Assembly: GCA_009760855.2 (NCBI GenBank)
Contig: WPIO01000123.1
Coordinates: 994,001 to 1,058,000 of the forward strand
Source: Cristatella mucedo
Lineage: Eukaryota; Bryozoa; Phylactolaemata; Cristatellidae
Reading direction: 5' to 3'
DNA length: 64,000 bases
The notes under the pieces were generated by a model. It was not told the DNA's origin and did no database searches. It saw only the letters and a program-made list of their open reading frames with translations. Made by a program: the position numbers and the translations under genes. Positions within the stretch are counted from its first letter, which is position 1. Each line of letters opens with the position of its first letter. Of the stretch, positions 10,622-22,260 are shown piece by piece.

Positions 10622-11136
10622 ATGGAAATCCAAAATAACAATTTTGTAGTTCTTGAGAATGCTTCTTTTATTATTCCAAAAGGAAAACCAGCTCGAGTTC
10701 ACATTGAAGAGAAGGTTTCAAAAGATTCCAAACCTTACTTTAACACACGGATATACATTACTGAAGAGATGTCACCTTCACTTGAAGATATTATAGAAAG
10801 GTCAAGTAAGAAACTTGAATTCATTGGTTATGATCTGTTTCAAAGATCTACAGTTGGAATGAGTATTGCTTTTGGTATCAAACAAAGCATATTCTTCGAT
10901 CAAAAAAATAAACAACTACTGTTGTAGTAGTACAACAACAATAGTTCAACACTATTGCTGATGTAGTCCATAAAGTTGGAACTGACTTTTCTATTACAGG
11001 CATTCTTGATGGAAGCTGTGTAACTAAAAATGATGCTTACAACTCTGAAGAAAGACTTAATAGTAGATTAAAGGTTGATCAAATTATAGGTTATAATTCA
11101 GGTAAACGAAGTGAATTCAATCCTGCTGATTATTAG
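10622..11136 (+). pseudogene. Conserved protein H, P1 copy
   Basis: The open segment 10622-10927 (101 codons) reads NNFVVLENASFIIPKGKPA, then KPYFNTRIYITEEM, then YDLFQRSTVGMSIAFG. After a TAG the same frame region continues to about 11136 (LDGSCVTKNDAYNSEE, IIGYNSGKR). The homologue is at 49285-49785 in P3. No family recognised. The alternating hydrophobic pattern suggests a beta-rich protein of about 170 residues. Confidence 0.55.
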
Positions 11137-11182
11137 ACCATCAATAAAAAAATAAAAAAATTTAGTTAGATTAGTTAATTTT

Positions 11183-11970
11183 TTATATATTTTTTCTACT
11201 GATATCTAGAATTCTATCAACAATGCCACGGGCATAATTTTTTATCCTATTCAAGCTTGATGAATTTGACACTTTGTCTTTTAAGAAATTAATTGCAAAT
11301 GAATCATTTAACATCCCTCCAATACCCAATCCTAATTTTGCTTTTGCTGCCATGACAGCTGCCACAGTTTCAGCATCCTCACGAACAAAAGAAGGCTGTT
11401 TAGGGTCAAGTGCAATATGAGCAGCACTCTCTGCCAGTACAAGGTCGGATAAATTTCGTATTTCTGTTCGTTTCAGTTCTGACATTCCTCTTGTTTCTGT
11501 GTATGTATGATCATGGATAAGTTCGAGATTATCAAGACCATTGACTCCCTGGTACCCTTCCTTCATTCCTTTAGTAAACTTTGTTCCTGGTCCGGCATAC
11601 CTATATCTACTAATATTATCAAAGTTTCCATATGGAATAAATTCTTATTTTACTCCAGCTGGTTAATTTCAAGTGAAATTCCCTTCCACCAGATATCTTA
11701 TTTATTATATCAACAATACCTGGACCATGTCTTCTATTTGCCTTTAACTGTTTATGACTAAGATTCAATTGCATTCCTACTCTTTTTGCTGTATACTTTT
11801 CTATTCTTCAACGTTGAGTATATGTTTCAAGAATAGATTTAATGCGATTTACATCACTATCCTTTAATCTTATAGAGATTGGTTCTGTTGATTAATGAAT
11901 TAGATCAACTTGGTGATCAGATAGATCAAGATTTGACTTCTTGATACAGTCTATATAAATTAAAGTATTT
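11183..11970 (-). pseudogene. Core-like protein with LS..Q/LT.TQ repeats, P1 copy
   Basis: The open 3' part (11183-11566) has VREDAETVAAVMAAKAKLGLGIGG and FAINFLKDKVSN. Upstream, in broken frames, QLNLSHKQLKANRRHGPGIVDIINK matches the P3 gene at 48424. The LxLS.kQL...GxG pattern resembles a conserved Polinton virion protein of unknown role, possibly adenovirus-core-like; that comparison is from memory of the family. Confidence 0.5.
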
Positions 11971-12026
11971 TAAGAATAGAGTAATGAGTATTTTAATAAA
12001 CAATTAAAAAGTATTATATACTAAAA

Positions 12027-12587
12027 ATGGATAAGATAAAGTTACTACTTTGAGAGAAAGAGTGATGGAATTATTATCATGCAATGCTTTCACGAGAAAG
12101 CTTACGAATAAATCAAAAAGTGGAGGAACTGCAAGATTTGGAGTATAATCTGGAACGATCAAAACCAAGATGGTTATAGATTAATTACAATTGATGGAAA
12201 ACTTTATTTTAGTCATCATTTAGCTTGGCTAATTGAAAGAAAAGAAATTCATATATTTGAAATTTACTACATTAATGAATTAAAACAGATAATATAATTA
12301 GAAATTTAAGATTTGCTACTTATTCTGAAAACAACAGAAATAAGAAGATACGATGTGATAACACTTCAAAATGTATAGGTGTCTCGTGGTATGAAGGATG
12401 TAATAAATATAGAGCCTATATTTCAATAGATAAAGAACGATTCTATTTGGGATATTTTGATAATGTTGATGATGCTGTAACTGTTCGAGAAATTATGGCA
12501 ATCAAATTGCATCTCGAATTTGCAAGACTTAATTTTACCTTTACACTAACAGAAGATAATAAAATTGTTCCTTACACTGACTATTAG
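12027..12587 (+). pseudogene. HNH endonuclease with AP2-like DNA-binding domain, P1 copy
   Basis: The N-terminal part is broken. SHHLAWLIERKE corresponds to the HNH core of P3 (SHRLAFLI..HIDG). NLRFATYSENNRNKK is the familiar post-HNH segment of phage-type homing nucleases, and GVSWYEGCNKYRAYISIDKE followed by LGYFDNVDDAVTVRE is an AP2-like domain. The catalytic His-Asn region is frameshifted. It has the same position in P1 and P3, between gene L and the core-like gene, so it is a stable passenger. Confidence 0.8.
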
Positions 12588-12601
12588 TTTTTACATCTTT
12601 G

Positions 12602-13666
12602 TTTTAACTAATCTCTTGATTTAATCATTTCATTATATATCTCTTCTTGACTTTTACCTTGTGCAAAACATTACTCAATAGCATTGCTGACTCTGATTAA
12701 TAGTCGCAATCTTTTTCCACCTATTATACTAGTTTCAACTTTCTTAATACTATTTTTTAGTTTTGGAGAATCATCTACAACACCATTTTCTACTAATTTC
12801 TTTCCTTGATTCAAGTACTCTAATCTATTTTAACCTCACTGTTCTGTACTTTATCACTTAGATTGAAATCCACACTTTCATCTAATAGTTCTATCATGTT
12901 TTTTAATTCTACTATAGCATTATTTAATCTCTCACTTTGAAGTGATAAAGCACTCATTCTTTCTCCATGAGTATTCATTGTAGGTGCTCTAGCAGTATAC
13001 ATTGTTTCCTCCAATATGTTTTTTATCAATCCAGCAACAGCTACAGTGATTGAAACTGCTTAACCAACTGTTCCTATTACACTTGCTATACCAGCAATGA
13101 TAGCTGGAATAGAAGGTAGAAAACCTCCTCTTATTTCAAGAAAGTTTTCTTCTAAGCGATTGGATCTAGTTGTGTTGCATCCCAAAAAACGTCTTCACCA
13201 AATGTATCAGATACAAACTTACTAGGCTTAAGATACCAATCGCTCTTCGCTTCCTCTGCTTGTAATAATATCTTATTGATGTAAAACCTACCTCTAAACT
13301 TGCAACCATCTTTGATAGTATTTCTTTTTTTTCTGACGTTTTCCAGAGCACTTGACCATACTTACCAGAAGCAACAGTTTCTTTTATAAACAAACCAAGA
13401 TCTACTATTCTTGTTACTCCTGATAGAAAACCTCCTAGAGCTTTAGTGGCTGTTCCGATGACTTTAAACGATTGTAACACTTTTGGAACAATCTTTGCTA
13501 TCTTGTTTGAGGCTTGTAAAGACAGTTTCATAGCAACTTTAGGTACTAACTTTATAACCGCTTTCAAACCAACTTATGTGGCAGTTGTAACATCAGACGC
13601 TACTGCTTATGCTGTATTAACCTCATCTTTTATATTATCAACTCCTTTGCCTTTTTTATTCTTCAT
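12602..13666 (-). pseudogene. Membrane/coiled-coil protein L, P1 copy
   Basis: Starts MKNKKGKGVDNIKDEV at 13666. An amphipathic, Lys/Ala-rich part follows (VPKVAMKLSLQASNKIAKIVPK), then LSGVTRIVDLGLFIKE. A hydrophobic Gly/Ala/Ile stretch near 13020-13110 looks like a membrane segment, and a charged helical C-terminus includes MYTARAPTMNTHGERM. About 350 codons over several frames. It could be a membrane-active internal virion protein; function not known. Confidence 0.5.
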
Positions 13667-13679
13667 ATAATATAAGTGA

Positions 13680-14540
13680 ATGAAAAAAGTTAGACAGAAT
13701 AATGGATTGATTTACAGTGATCTTGACGAAAATAGAAATAGAGTAACTAATTTAGGTTCTCCTGTTAATGATGGAGAGGCAATAAGATTGGGTTATGGAC
13801 TTAGTTCAAACTTTGGAGGCTACTAATGTTACAGGTAATTTAGCAACTGTTTCAAGCATATCAGGATTTCTTCCACAGACTGATGCAAAGATGACATCAC
13901 AGTACAACTACAAGAATGTTGTTGGCATATCAGGTAATTCTGCTGACGGCGCTGTATACAGTGATTTAAGACCTTATACAGTTATTAACTATGGGCTATT
14001 AAAGAATATGACACAAGTGTTTCAAGGTAAAGCAACAGCAAGTGTGAACATGGGAGGAAAGAATATTACTAACTTAAAAGACTCTGATGTTGTAACAAAA
14101 CAGTATGTGGATAGTGCTAAAGAAATAACGTTTAGACATTTAGGAGCAAGTTCTGGTACTATCCTAGCTTAGTTAAACTTGATATGTCAGGTTTGAATAT
14201 TACTGCTATTGGAAGTAGTGGTTATGGATTTTCATTGCAACAAATAACACCTGGAGATTTTCCAATTATAGAAAATGGAACAGGAAGAAAGTTAGGATAT
14301 ATAACTAATCTTAAAGCATTCTTTCCAGGAGTATTACTTCACTTTGAGATTGTAAGCGGAGTTATGTACGCAACAGATAAATCAAATGCATATGTAGAAT
14401 TAACTAGTGATAATACTTCTGGAATTAGTGGTACTCTATTTTTAATCATGAATATAAATGGAACAAGTACTTATGCTATTGATTAGTTTACTGTTTCAAG
14501 TGGAATAACTTCGATTGATTTTCTTTTCACTATTGTATAG
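13680..14540 (+). pseudogene. Fibre-repeat gene F1, P1 copy
   Basis: Starts MKKVRQNNGLIYSDLDENRNRVTNLGSPVNDGEAI. A later repeat is MGGKNITNLKDSDVVTKQYVD, the phage-tail-fibre-like N-K-x-I-x-N-L...D.V.KQY motif. The C-terminal globular part (14184-14486) is beta-rich. It is divergent from gene L with a 13-nt gap. Frameshift near 13800 and a stop at about 14170. Probably a host-attachment spike or fibre. Confidence 0.65.
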
Positions 14541-14542
14541 AA

Positions 14543-15414
14543 ATGTTCAGACCTAAAAGAAGAGGAATTGGTTTAACTAATTACATTAAAAAGAGTGGAT
14601 ATATTCTTACTGGTAGTCTAAGTATGAATGGTAATTTAAGAAATGATTTAGGTGATCCTGTTTATAGTGGAGATGCAGTAAATAGAAAGTATATAGCTAC
14701 CAATTTGTTACGAAAGTATCAAAAGGAGTTACAGCTGATGGACATGTTGATATGAAAAATTATGAGATAATAGAATTAGCAAATCCTGTAAATCCTAGTG
14801 CTGCTGCAACAAAAGATTATGCAGACAGTAAACCACCAAAGACTGTTGGAATTAATAATGGAACACTAACTGTAAATGGAAATGTAACTGTTGGTGGGCA
14901 TCCTACTTCTGATAATGATCTTCCAAGTAAATTATATGCGGATACTAATCTCCTGAAACTAACAGGATAAACTGTCAATGGAAATTTAGTTATGAATGGT
15001 AATTCTATCTTCATGGAAAAAGACCCTAAAAATCCTAGTGATGGTGTAAACTTTAACTATCTAAATAGAATATCTGATGGAAATATTGCTGTATTACGTT
15101 TTTGAGGATGAGTTGATTGGTCTTTAACTACAGAATTATTTGGAAAAACACTTAATGGTAGATGGATTTTTACTTTAGCTGATACCACTATTGCAAAAGG
15201 GTTGTTTGTTGTTGCAACATTGAATGATTTTACAGCTGAAAGAAAAAAGATAGTAATGCCACTTCCATCAACACTAAATCCATTAAAACATCAATTATAC
15301 GGTGAATATGTACTTGATGCAAAGAAAAAGATTGTTCAGTCGCTAACTTTTTTATCAGGGTCAAATTTATTTGATAAAGAAATGAATATTACTGTTTGTA
15401 TAGCGATAACATAA
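14543..15414 (+). pseudogene. Fibre-repeat gene F2, P1 copy
   Basis: Begins two bases after the F1 stop. Repeats include MNGNLRNDLGDPV...DAVNRKYI, IIELANPVNPSAAATKDYAD, and NGNVTVGG...LPSKLYAD. A beta-rich C-terminal domain lies at 15120-15414. Frames break at about 14755, 14968 and 15105. Confidence 0.65.
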
Positions 15415-15416
15415 AA

Positions 15417-16197
15417 ATGCTTAGCAGAAGATGATTAGAAACGAATGGAACTTTAAATCTTGGTAAAACTAGAATAATAAGTAATGGTTATACTATTATT
15501 GAATTATAAGCTGTAAGTAAGACAATTGCTGATAATAATCATATTCGAAAAGACTCTGATGAAATTATAAGGGGAGATTTTTCTGCTAAGTCAAAGCAAT
15601 ATGTAAATGTAACAAATCCAGGTAATAGAAGTGATATATCAACAAAACAATATCTTGATGCTAATGTTCTAACAGAAGGAGAACAAGTAATAGATGGAAG
15701 TCTAGAAGTAGATAGATTAATTGCTAATAACTCTACTGATGGAGCGTACACAAAATAGTGATAAAACTAATATTATTAATGAGGACACTGATTATACAGT
15801 CTATGGAAGAACAGCTGATAATAATTCATTTGTACAAAAGGATGATAATAAGACAAGAATAAGCTATAGAACTATTACAACAACAATGTCAATCACTATA
15901 GATAGGTTGTCTGCAGAATATGATATTATAGTAACTAACTATTATCATAAATGCTACTCTCCTAACTTTCTTCATTCTAATTTAATTAATATACCGTATT
16001 TCGGTGTGGAAGATGATTACATGTTGTTTTTAACTAATTCTTAGAAAAACTTCACTATCTTTGAAGGAAGGGATAAAAAAATAATATCATTTAATGTTAG
16101 TTATCCGGTTCTAAATTAAGGAAGATATAGAACACCAAGCGCTTTAGATATTATTGATATTGGTTTAGTTAAGCAAGCAAGATTAGTAAATATTTAA
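15417..16197 (+). pseudogene. Fibre-repeat gene F3, P1 copy
   Basis: Starts immediately after F2. It shows QYVNVTNPGNRSDISTKQYLD and a non-repetitive C-terminal domain (15721-16044 open: RISYRTITTTMSITIDR, YDIIVTNYYHK). Three consecutive fibre genes on the strand opposite to their neighbours are conserved in P3 (43.7-46.7 kb). Confidence 0.6.
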
Positions 16198-16583
16198 ATC
16201 CTCCAATCAATATTCTCTTTATCAACACTTCTGGAAGATCACACATCTTTCCTTCTTCTACTTCTCTCTTTATTTGTTTTGTTAGTTCTATTTTTTAAAG
16301 AAAGCTTCTGACTTAATTTTATTTATTTTTCTAATTTTAAGTCTTTGAGAAACTCTTCAAAGATTGAACCGGCTCTTACTTTTCTAAATTTGTTGGCAAT
16401 CTCTGGTTCAGAGTGATTGATTCTTAATGCCTTTCATTCAATAACTAGTTTTACAGCGTTTAGTAATGTTGATCTAATGTCTTCAATTCTTCCCATCGGA
16501 TAAGAAGAAATCATATAGTTTGAATGCTGCCGTCCTTGAAAGTAATTGAGGCAATCGTTACTTCCTGTTTCAACTGAAAACAT
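16196..16583 (-). pseudogene. Conserved small protein K, P1 copy
   Basis: The reverse strand has GRQHSNYMISSYPMGRIEDI and EIANKFRKVRAGSIFEEFLK, nearly the same as 43349-43609 in P3. Helical and charged. No family recognised. One or two stops. Confidence 0.55.
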
Positions 16584-16620
16584 TTCGATAATACTGTTTA
16601 TTTTGTTTCAATTAAATTAA

Positions 16621-17424
16621 TTATGCAGCAGATTGTGCTTCTAACGCTGTTGCAGTTGCCTTTTGTCTTGCATTAACACCATCAGTTAGATCAGGGAGAA
16701 CTGCATAACACTCATCTTTAACAATTCCAGAGATATCTGGTTTAACTCCTGATACTCCTGAGATAACTGTTGAGAGTGCTGGAAGTTGTGACGCAATCCA
16801 TGATGTATATCCAAAGATTTCAGAAAGATCATCTCGAAGGGCGACAACTTTAGACCTATCAGTTGTTGTAAGACGAGCTATTGCATCTGATAATCCAGCA
16901 GCTATTATTTTTTGAGCTTTGATATCACATTCCTTAAGATAGAATTTCTTAACTAAATTATCAGTCATAACTGAAATATCTTAATCAAGTGCTTGCTGGT
17001 CATATGCTGTCATCCTTGATTTAACAAGATAACAATCTAAAATACCTCGTACAAACCTTAAATCCGTTGGAGACCGTGCATTTAGATCGTATGCTCCCAA
17101 AGCCTGGAACTCCCTCCCGACCTGCATCAGAACATCCCATGACCTGACCACATTTAAAAGAAACTTTAAAACACATCTATTTAGGACAGCCTTTAGTGGG
17201 TCCCTGTGATTCGTCCTTGATGTGCTTATGCGTTCTGACTTTGTGCATGCTGCCACTAACCACATTTGCATGCTGACCCTGTGCATGTTACCCCTAACCA
17301 TACTATTCATTTCGTTTGTTTTTCTAGCATGATTTTACTTACTATTCAATTGCATATCACTTTGCAGCAAATGTAAAGCGCCTAGAAGAGATTAAGTTCT
17401 CTGAGGGCGCTTTATCAAGTGTAA

Positions 17425-17464
<40 letters not shown>

Positions 17465-17535
17465 GTAAGATTTGAGGAGAGTGGCACTACTGGCAAGGGT
17501 TGGATAAAAAAGTCACAAGTTGCCTGCATTTTCCT
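16621..17535 (-). pseudogene. Conserved protein J, P1 copy, split by LINE-A
   Basis: The open C-terminal part (16621-16968) carries TVISGVSGVKPDISGIVKDE and CYAVLPDLTDG, matching 42.83-43.31 kb in P3. The N-terminal LASSATLLKSYV is found at 17465-17510, on the far side of the LINE-A insertion at 17034-17461. Mostly helical with a Gly/Ser-rich centre. Function unknown. Confidence 0.6.
17034..17461 (+). mobile_element. LINE-A 3' fragment inside P1 gene J
   Basis: Runs from the end of the LINE ORF through the 3' UTR (GATTAAGTTCTCTGAGGGCG) to a (TTA)n tail at about 17422-17461. 5'-truncated, + orientation, interrupting gene J. Its clear tail makes it useful for defining the family terminus. Confidence 0.85.
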
Positions 17536-17569
17536 ATATAATTAAAATGTTTTTCTTTCTTTAAATATA

Positions 17570-17752
17570 TTTTCATGATACTTGTAAATCATATGATAAG
17601 CGCTAGAAATCTAAAAACGAGTGTCAATAAATATGGTGCCTATTATTTTAAAGTATTTTTCTCGACACTTATAAATTATGTCATAAGCGCTGAAAATTTC
17701 CAAAAGAGTGTCAATGAATATGGAGTCTAATTTTTTAAGAATTCAATGGGCT
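17570..17752 (+). repeat. 87-bp tandem duplication
   Basis: Two diverged copies of a unit containing ATAAGCGCT (at 17596 and 17683, spacing 87) and GAGTGTCAATRAATATGG. Non-coding, between gene J and the MDV-family gene. P3 holds tandemly duplicated MD-family genes at the equivalent position, so this may be decayed remains of that array or an unrelated duplication. Confidence 0.6.
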
Positions 17753-17910
17753 TAATAATTACTAAAATCATGTGAATGACGTTTTTCTAGTTTAGATGTT
17801 CAAATATCAAATATACATTAACGCACAAGTCTATATTTAGTAATCCTTTCGAATTTTTTATCAAAATCTATTTTCTATATAATTATACAATATATTTAAT
17901 ATACATACAA

Positions 17911-18180
17911 TTAATTTGTACTACCTGTTTTGCGTTTGGTGTTTTTGATTTTTTTCGCTGCTTCAAGCATTTCATTTATCTTTCCTCTACACTCCATAAG
18001 TTTATCAGAAGCGTCACACATTTCTATAAGAACACTAACAAATGAACTATCTCAATCTGGAATAGGTTTATCAAGTAAGTGTGTAACTATGCTTTGATCA
18101 TTACCTTTTAGTTTTTGAAGACAGATCTTTACTGCCATTTCTCTAAATTGCTCACAGTTTAGAATTCTTGAGACATCCAT
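17911..18180 (-). pseudogene. MDVSRI-family small protein D1, P1 copy
   Basis: The reverse strand starts MDVSRILNCEQFREMAVKIC and continues through DQSIVTHLLDK to a Lys-rich end. About 89 codons with one stop near 18050. Orthologue of 41942-42212 in P3 (MDVSRIFSCEQSRKTAVKIC). Helical; function unknown. Its start follows TATACAGAA. Confidence 0.6.
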
Positions 18181-18204
18181 TTCTGTATATGTATAAATAT
18201 TTTT

Positions 18205-18441
18205 TATAATTCAGTTTCTTCATTTACATAATCACTTCGAAATGGTGGTATATCATCGTTACCATAGTAAGTGAAGTCATAATCAGCTGATTCGGATTCA
18301 GACTCAGACTCAGATTCTGTTTTAGATTAAGGAATTTCATCATGATCTTCAGATTGGGTGTCATACTGATTCTGTATCTGAAATAGTTATACCAATAGAA
18401 TCTTCTTCAACTTTTAAAAACTCTGAATTTTCTTTTTCCAT
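18205..18441 (-). pseudogene. Acidic Ser/Asp/Glu-rich protein, P1 copy
   Basis: The reverse strand shows runs of alternating Ser/Glu (SESESESE) near 18290-18320 and ends EETEL. The start MEKENSEF is at 18441. It parallels 41616-41904 in P3. Such acidic low-complexity proteins may bind basic partners, but nothing specific can be claimed. Confidence 0.5.
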
Positions 18442-18489
18442 TTCTGTAATAATGAACTTTTTATTTATTTATTTGTATTTATTTCTCTA

Positions 18490-18772
18490 GACTCTTGAAT
18501 AGTTCTATTTCTTTCAATACATCAATAAATTGTTTATCTTTCTTCATTTTTTTCTTTTTCAGTAAATTTTACTTTCTGTATACGAACTTCTTTGTTTTCT
18601 TTAATCTTTCGTTCAGGCACCTATTCTAGTATTAATAAAATATTTAGTACATTTTCCACCACTCTTCTATTCTATAGTGACCATAACTAAGTGAATGTAT
18701 TCCACAGTATAACCAGTAACGTTTTGAGTCAAATGGTGATTGTGCATCTTTTTCTAACTGATTAGTAAATAC
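18490..18772 (-). pseudogene. Small protein G1 (RYWLxCG motif), P1 copy
   Basis: The reverse strand reads PFDSKRYWLYCGIHSLSYGHYRI, paralleling AFESKRYWLDCGCCSYV followed by YGHYKI in P3 at 41.3 kb. Located immediately downstream of polB in both. Degraded by stops; the C-terminal basic part is in another frame. Confidence 0.5.
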
Positions 18773-18779
18773 TTCATGT

Positions 18780-21700
18780 TTATCGTCAGATATCAACAAT
18801 ACTTACAGAGTATAGTTTCGGTCCTAAGGCACACACTTCTGAAAAAATACTTTTCCTTCTGTTTCATTATTAAATTAACCAATAGTATCAACATCGAAGT
18901 AATCAGGCATTGCTTTCATTTTATCGTAAAAATAAGGTGTTTCAATTTTCATAATCAATGAATCAGTGTCAGTATAGATTAAATGAACTTTATATTTATA
19001 TTTTAGTTTATAACATCATAATAAAACTCATGCATATGTAACTTTAATAAATCTAGAATTGCCCTACAAATAAACATTGGTTTTTTCAACCTTGTTTTCG
19101 ATTGATTCATTTAAAATATAGTCAACGATTTTCCAAAGTCACTAAAGTTAACCATTTTTGGATATCTTATTCGTTTACTGAATTTCTTTTTTCCTATTTC
19201 ATCAACAGCACTAACTAAACAAGTTGTAACTCTTTTTTCAACATCGTCACAAGTTTTACCATTAAATGAATTAATTTTAAGTTTCCAAAGATTTCCTAAT
19301 TTTTTTACTTGATTTAATGTTTTCATTTAAGTACGCATTTCAATATAGGGCTTAAGCGATCTCGATTGTTGAAACTTAAACACTGTCTTCACATTAAACG
19401 CCATCCCATGCATCAAAGAGAATTTTAAATATGTATAATGAAGTAAATAATCGTTTTTTGGAACAAAGTAACACATTAACTTTGGAACATTGCTTGCTCC
19501 TGTTTTGAACTTTTTTTAAAGTTAGAATATTCACTACAATCAGCAACTGTATTACAAGCGCATAATGAATATTCGTCGTGTAAATCATGGTAATACTCTT
19601 TGGTTTTTGTATAATATTCAATATCAACAACAAAGAAGTAACCAATGGCTGATTCATCATCTAATTTAAGAATACTATCAATATTCCACCCCTCATTTGA
19701 ATTTTTTCCAATGTTTCCTTGTGGAAGAAGTTCCATCATTGCTGTGGGATAAAGAGTTGTTGCATCTTGATAAGATATCCATGTTGTTGGCTTATCTCTA
19801 TCACAATCAGGAACTGATGGATTATTTGGTTTAAAAAGTCTACTATTCACTTGACATATTCCTTTACGAATAGATTTTTTAAACATATCATAATTGTCTC
19901 TATCAGTCTACAACTCAATCTTTACTCCTAAAAACCTGAATACTGCACTCCATGAGAAGTTTAGTGTTGTTACAAAGTTTGCAGGATCTAGTTTAACTTT
20001 TGGTATCTAACCATTTCTAAAACTTTCAAAACAATCTGTAAGTAATAACACATCTGTTAAAAGATATTAATTATGGTATTCTAACATACTTTTACACACA
20101 AACTCTTTCCAAACAGCATTAGCTTTTTTATAACTTTCATCAGATATTTCAGTCATGTAAACACTTGAGTAAAAATCTTCCTTTCTTGGAAGAGATGTAA
20201 CAAAAAACTTCTCAAATGAATCCATGAACTCGTAAGAATACTCTCCTTTTGTTGCTAACATATTAAGGTTTTTATTTGGATTTTGTACACTTAAAATTTT
20301 ATTAGACATTAGGAAACAATAAATTGTTTTACCCATTGTTGATGCTATGAAGTCTAATGAACCAAGCATAAATTGAGCACTATCTTTTAAAACTATATCC
20401 TTAACTCATAAAATCATGTACTTCTCAAGATTATTTGCCATTGGTTCTGCTTTAACACTTAAATTGTTAAGTGCTTTAACAGTTAAACGTAAATTTTATC
20501 CTCTAAAGTTGTGAACTATTACTGGAAGTTGACTTTTTTAAGTCAATTCCAGCTTTTAAGTTACAAATATGATTACCAGGGCATCTATATTTATTTTTTA
20601 GATAACAATGGTCATGAACTTTTCTCATATTACTCTTTTTTTAATTGAATGGTTCTTTACACATCCAACAGAAAATAGCTTCTCCATATTCTTCAAGTTC
20701 ACTTTCAGCTAACTCATTCATTTCACTTCATGCATTATGTTCAATCAATTTACTTTTCAAGAAATCTGATAAGTCAAATAATCTTTGTAGAAACTTAAAT
20801 ACACAATAAGATCCAAAATTCGTGAACTTATCAACAACTTCTCCTTTCCAATCAATACTAACAAAAGCAGCTGAACACGGAGTATGAATTTAACAATTTC
20901 TTGTTTTTTAATTTTACATTCAAAGTCAGCGTAACAAACAAATGGGCATGTATTAAGATGTTTGAAAGAATCAAACTCAACAAACTTACCATCTTCATCT
21001 GGCATTACATAAACATTGGCTCCAGAGTTCATACTTTCACATAATTCTAAATGATCAGCTGCTTGTTTTTTTCTCAAAGTATCAATTTAGTAATCTATGA
21101 CAATAATACTGTTTTCCTCCAGAGTTTACAAATTAACATAATGAATTGAAGTTGCTAATTGACATATTATGTTCGTTTTCATCTTTAATAAGTAATAAAA
21201 GATTTACATGTCTCCCTTCTTTCTCATCTAACTTGTTAACAACTCTTAATGGTGAAACTCTTCACTCTATATATCAACATAAGTAAACATTTAGACTAAA
21301 ATTCATTGCTTTCTCTAATTTATCAATATCTTTAGCCATTTATGGCCATTCAATTTCATTAATCAAGTGAGAATATTTACTACCTAGTATTGGTTTAAAT
21401 CGATTATCTTCCATTTATTTCTTTCAATTGGGTTGTAAGCTCTTAAAACACACCATAGAGCACAAAACTCATCATAAAGATTTTTAAATTAGTTATACAC
21501 TTTTCTTAACAAGATATTTAGGATTTTCAATATATGTTCCTTCCCCTATAGGTATGTATAAAGAAACAATAATAGAAAATGAATGATAACCAATAAATAA
21601 CCACCCAGATCCAACATTTCGTTCTACTAACATCTTAGAATTAGTTCCTAATAAAAGCATTTTTTTTCATAAATTGAGTTTAGTGACTCACTATACATTG

Positions 21701-22064
21701 TTATCATTGATTTTGACTGTGCTCCGTTTCTTTCTTTTTCTCCATTATCAAACATTTTCATATCGAGTGATATTTCAAAATGAACTCTAATACATTTCCT
21801 CGATCTTCAAACTCTTTCGAGTAATTTATTTGTTTGATATTTAAGACATTCTGTAGCTGATTCAAAGTCTGCATATATTCTTGTTGTTTTATAAGAAAAA
21901 TTTAAAGTATTTCCACCACCAGAAACAACTGGTTCTATGATACCAACTGTATTAAGTCTTCCTTGTTTTCAAATGTATTTTCTTCTTGCTAGATGAAAAT
22001 CGTTATTCATTAACCTTCTAGATTCGAAAGGAAAATTATTTCTCTGTCTTAATTGAAAAGACAT
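18780..22064 (-). pseudogene. polB: Protein-primed DNA polymerase B, P1 copy
   Basis: Starts MSFQLRQRNNFPFESRR at 22064, just inside the TIR. Exonuclease motif: CYADFECK in the open piece 20757-21077. Polymerase motif A: DATTLYPTAM in 19476-19886. Motif C, intact YTDTDS, near 18965-18990 on the reverse strand. About 1,090 codons' worth of sequence in many frames, consistent with Polinton pPolB. Stops and frameshifts are widespread, so it is inactive. It replicates the element using a terminal protein as primer in related elements. Confidence 0.85.
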
Positions 22065-22074
22065 ATGCTATATT

Positions 22075-22260
22075 AGGTAAAAATATTTCTACTAAATAAA
22101 TATTAAAACTATCAGTTTATTCAACAAAGTAACACAAATGATTGAATTTGGTAATGAGAGGTTTTTTGCGATATTGGGGAATTTTTTTTTACAACCGAAG
22201 GTGAAACCGAGGTTGGCAAAAAATTTTACGATGTCGTAAAAGGGAAAAACCAGTCATCAA
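22075..22260 (-). repeat. P1 right terminal inverted repeat
   Basis: Inverted counterpart of 3735-3920, ending ...CCAGTCATCAA at 22260. Internal blocks match with roughly one change in ten by eye. polB starts about 10 bp inside. Confidence 0.85.

Larger units (their letters stand above)
3735..22260 (-). mobile_element. Polinton/Maverick element P1 with both TIRs
   Basis: An 18.5 kb element bounded by inverted repeats at 3735-3920 and 22075-22260. Between them lie integrase, exonuclease, major capsid protein, minor capsid protein, packaging ATPase, adenain-like protease and protein-primed polB: the Polinton hallmark set. The order is the mirror image of P3. It contains LINE-A insertions at 5012 and 17034 and has lost about 2.4 kb near 9150. 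Virtually all genes are disrupted. Confidence 0.88.

Noticed and set aside
13680-16197. A bacteriophage or prophage origin, suggested by fibre repeats and HNH-AP2
   Set aside because: The rve integrase, adenain protease, pPolB, TIRs and LINE and LTR insertions inside the genes place it in a eukaryotic genome as a Polinton.
17031-17310. The minus-strand ORF at 16981-17310 as a gene
   Set aside because: It is an antisense reading through LINE-A 3' sequence fused to the end of gene J; equivalent antisense frames appear in other LINE-A copies.
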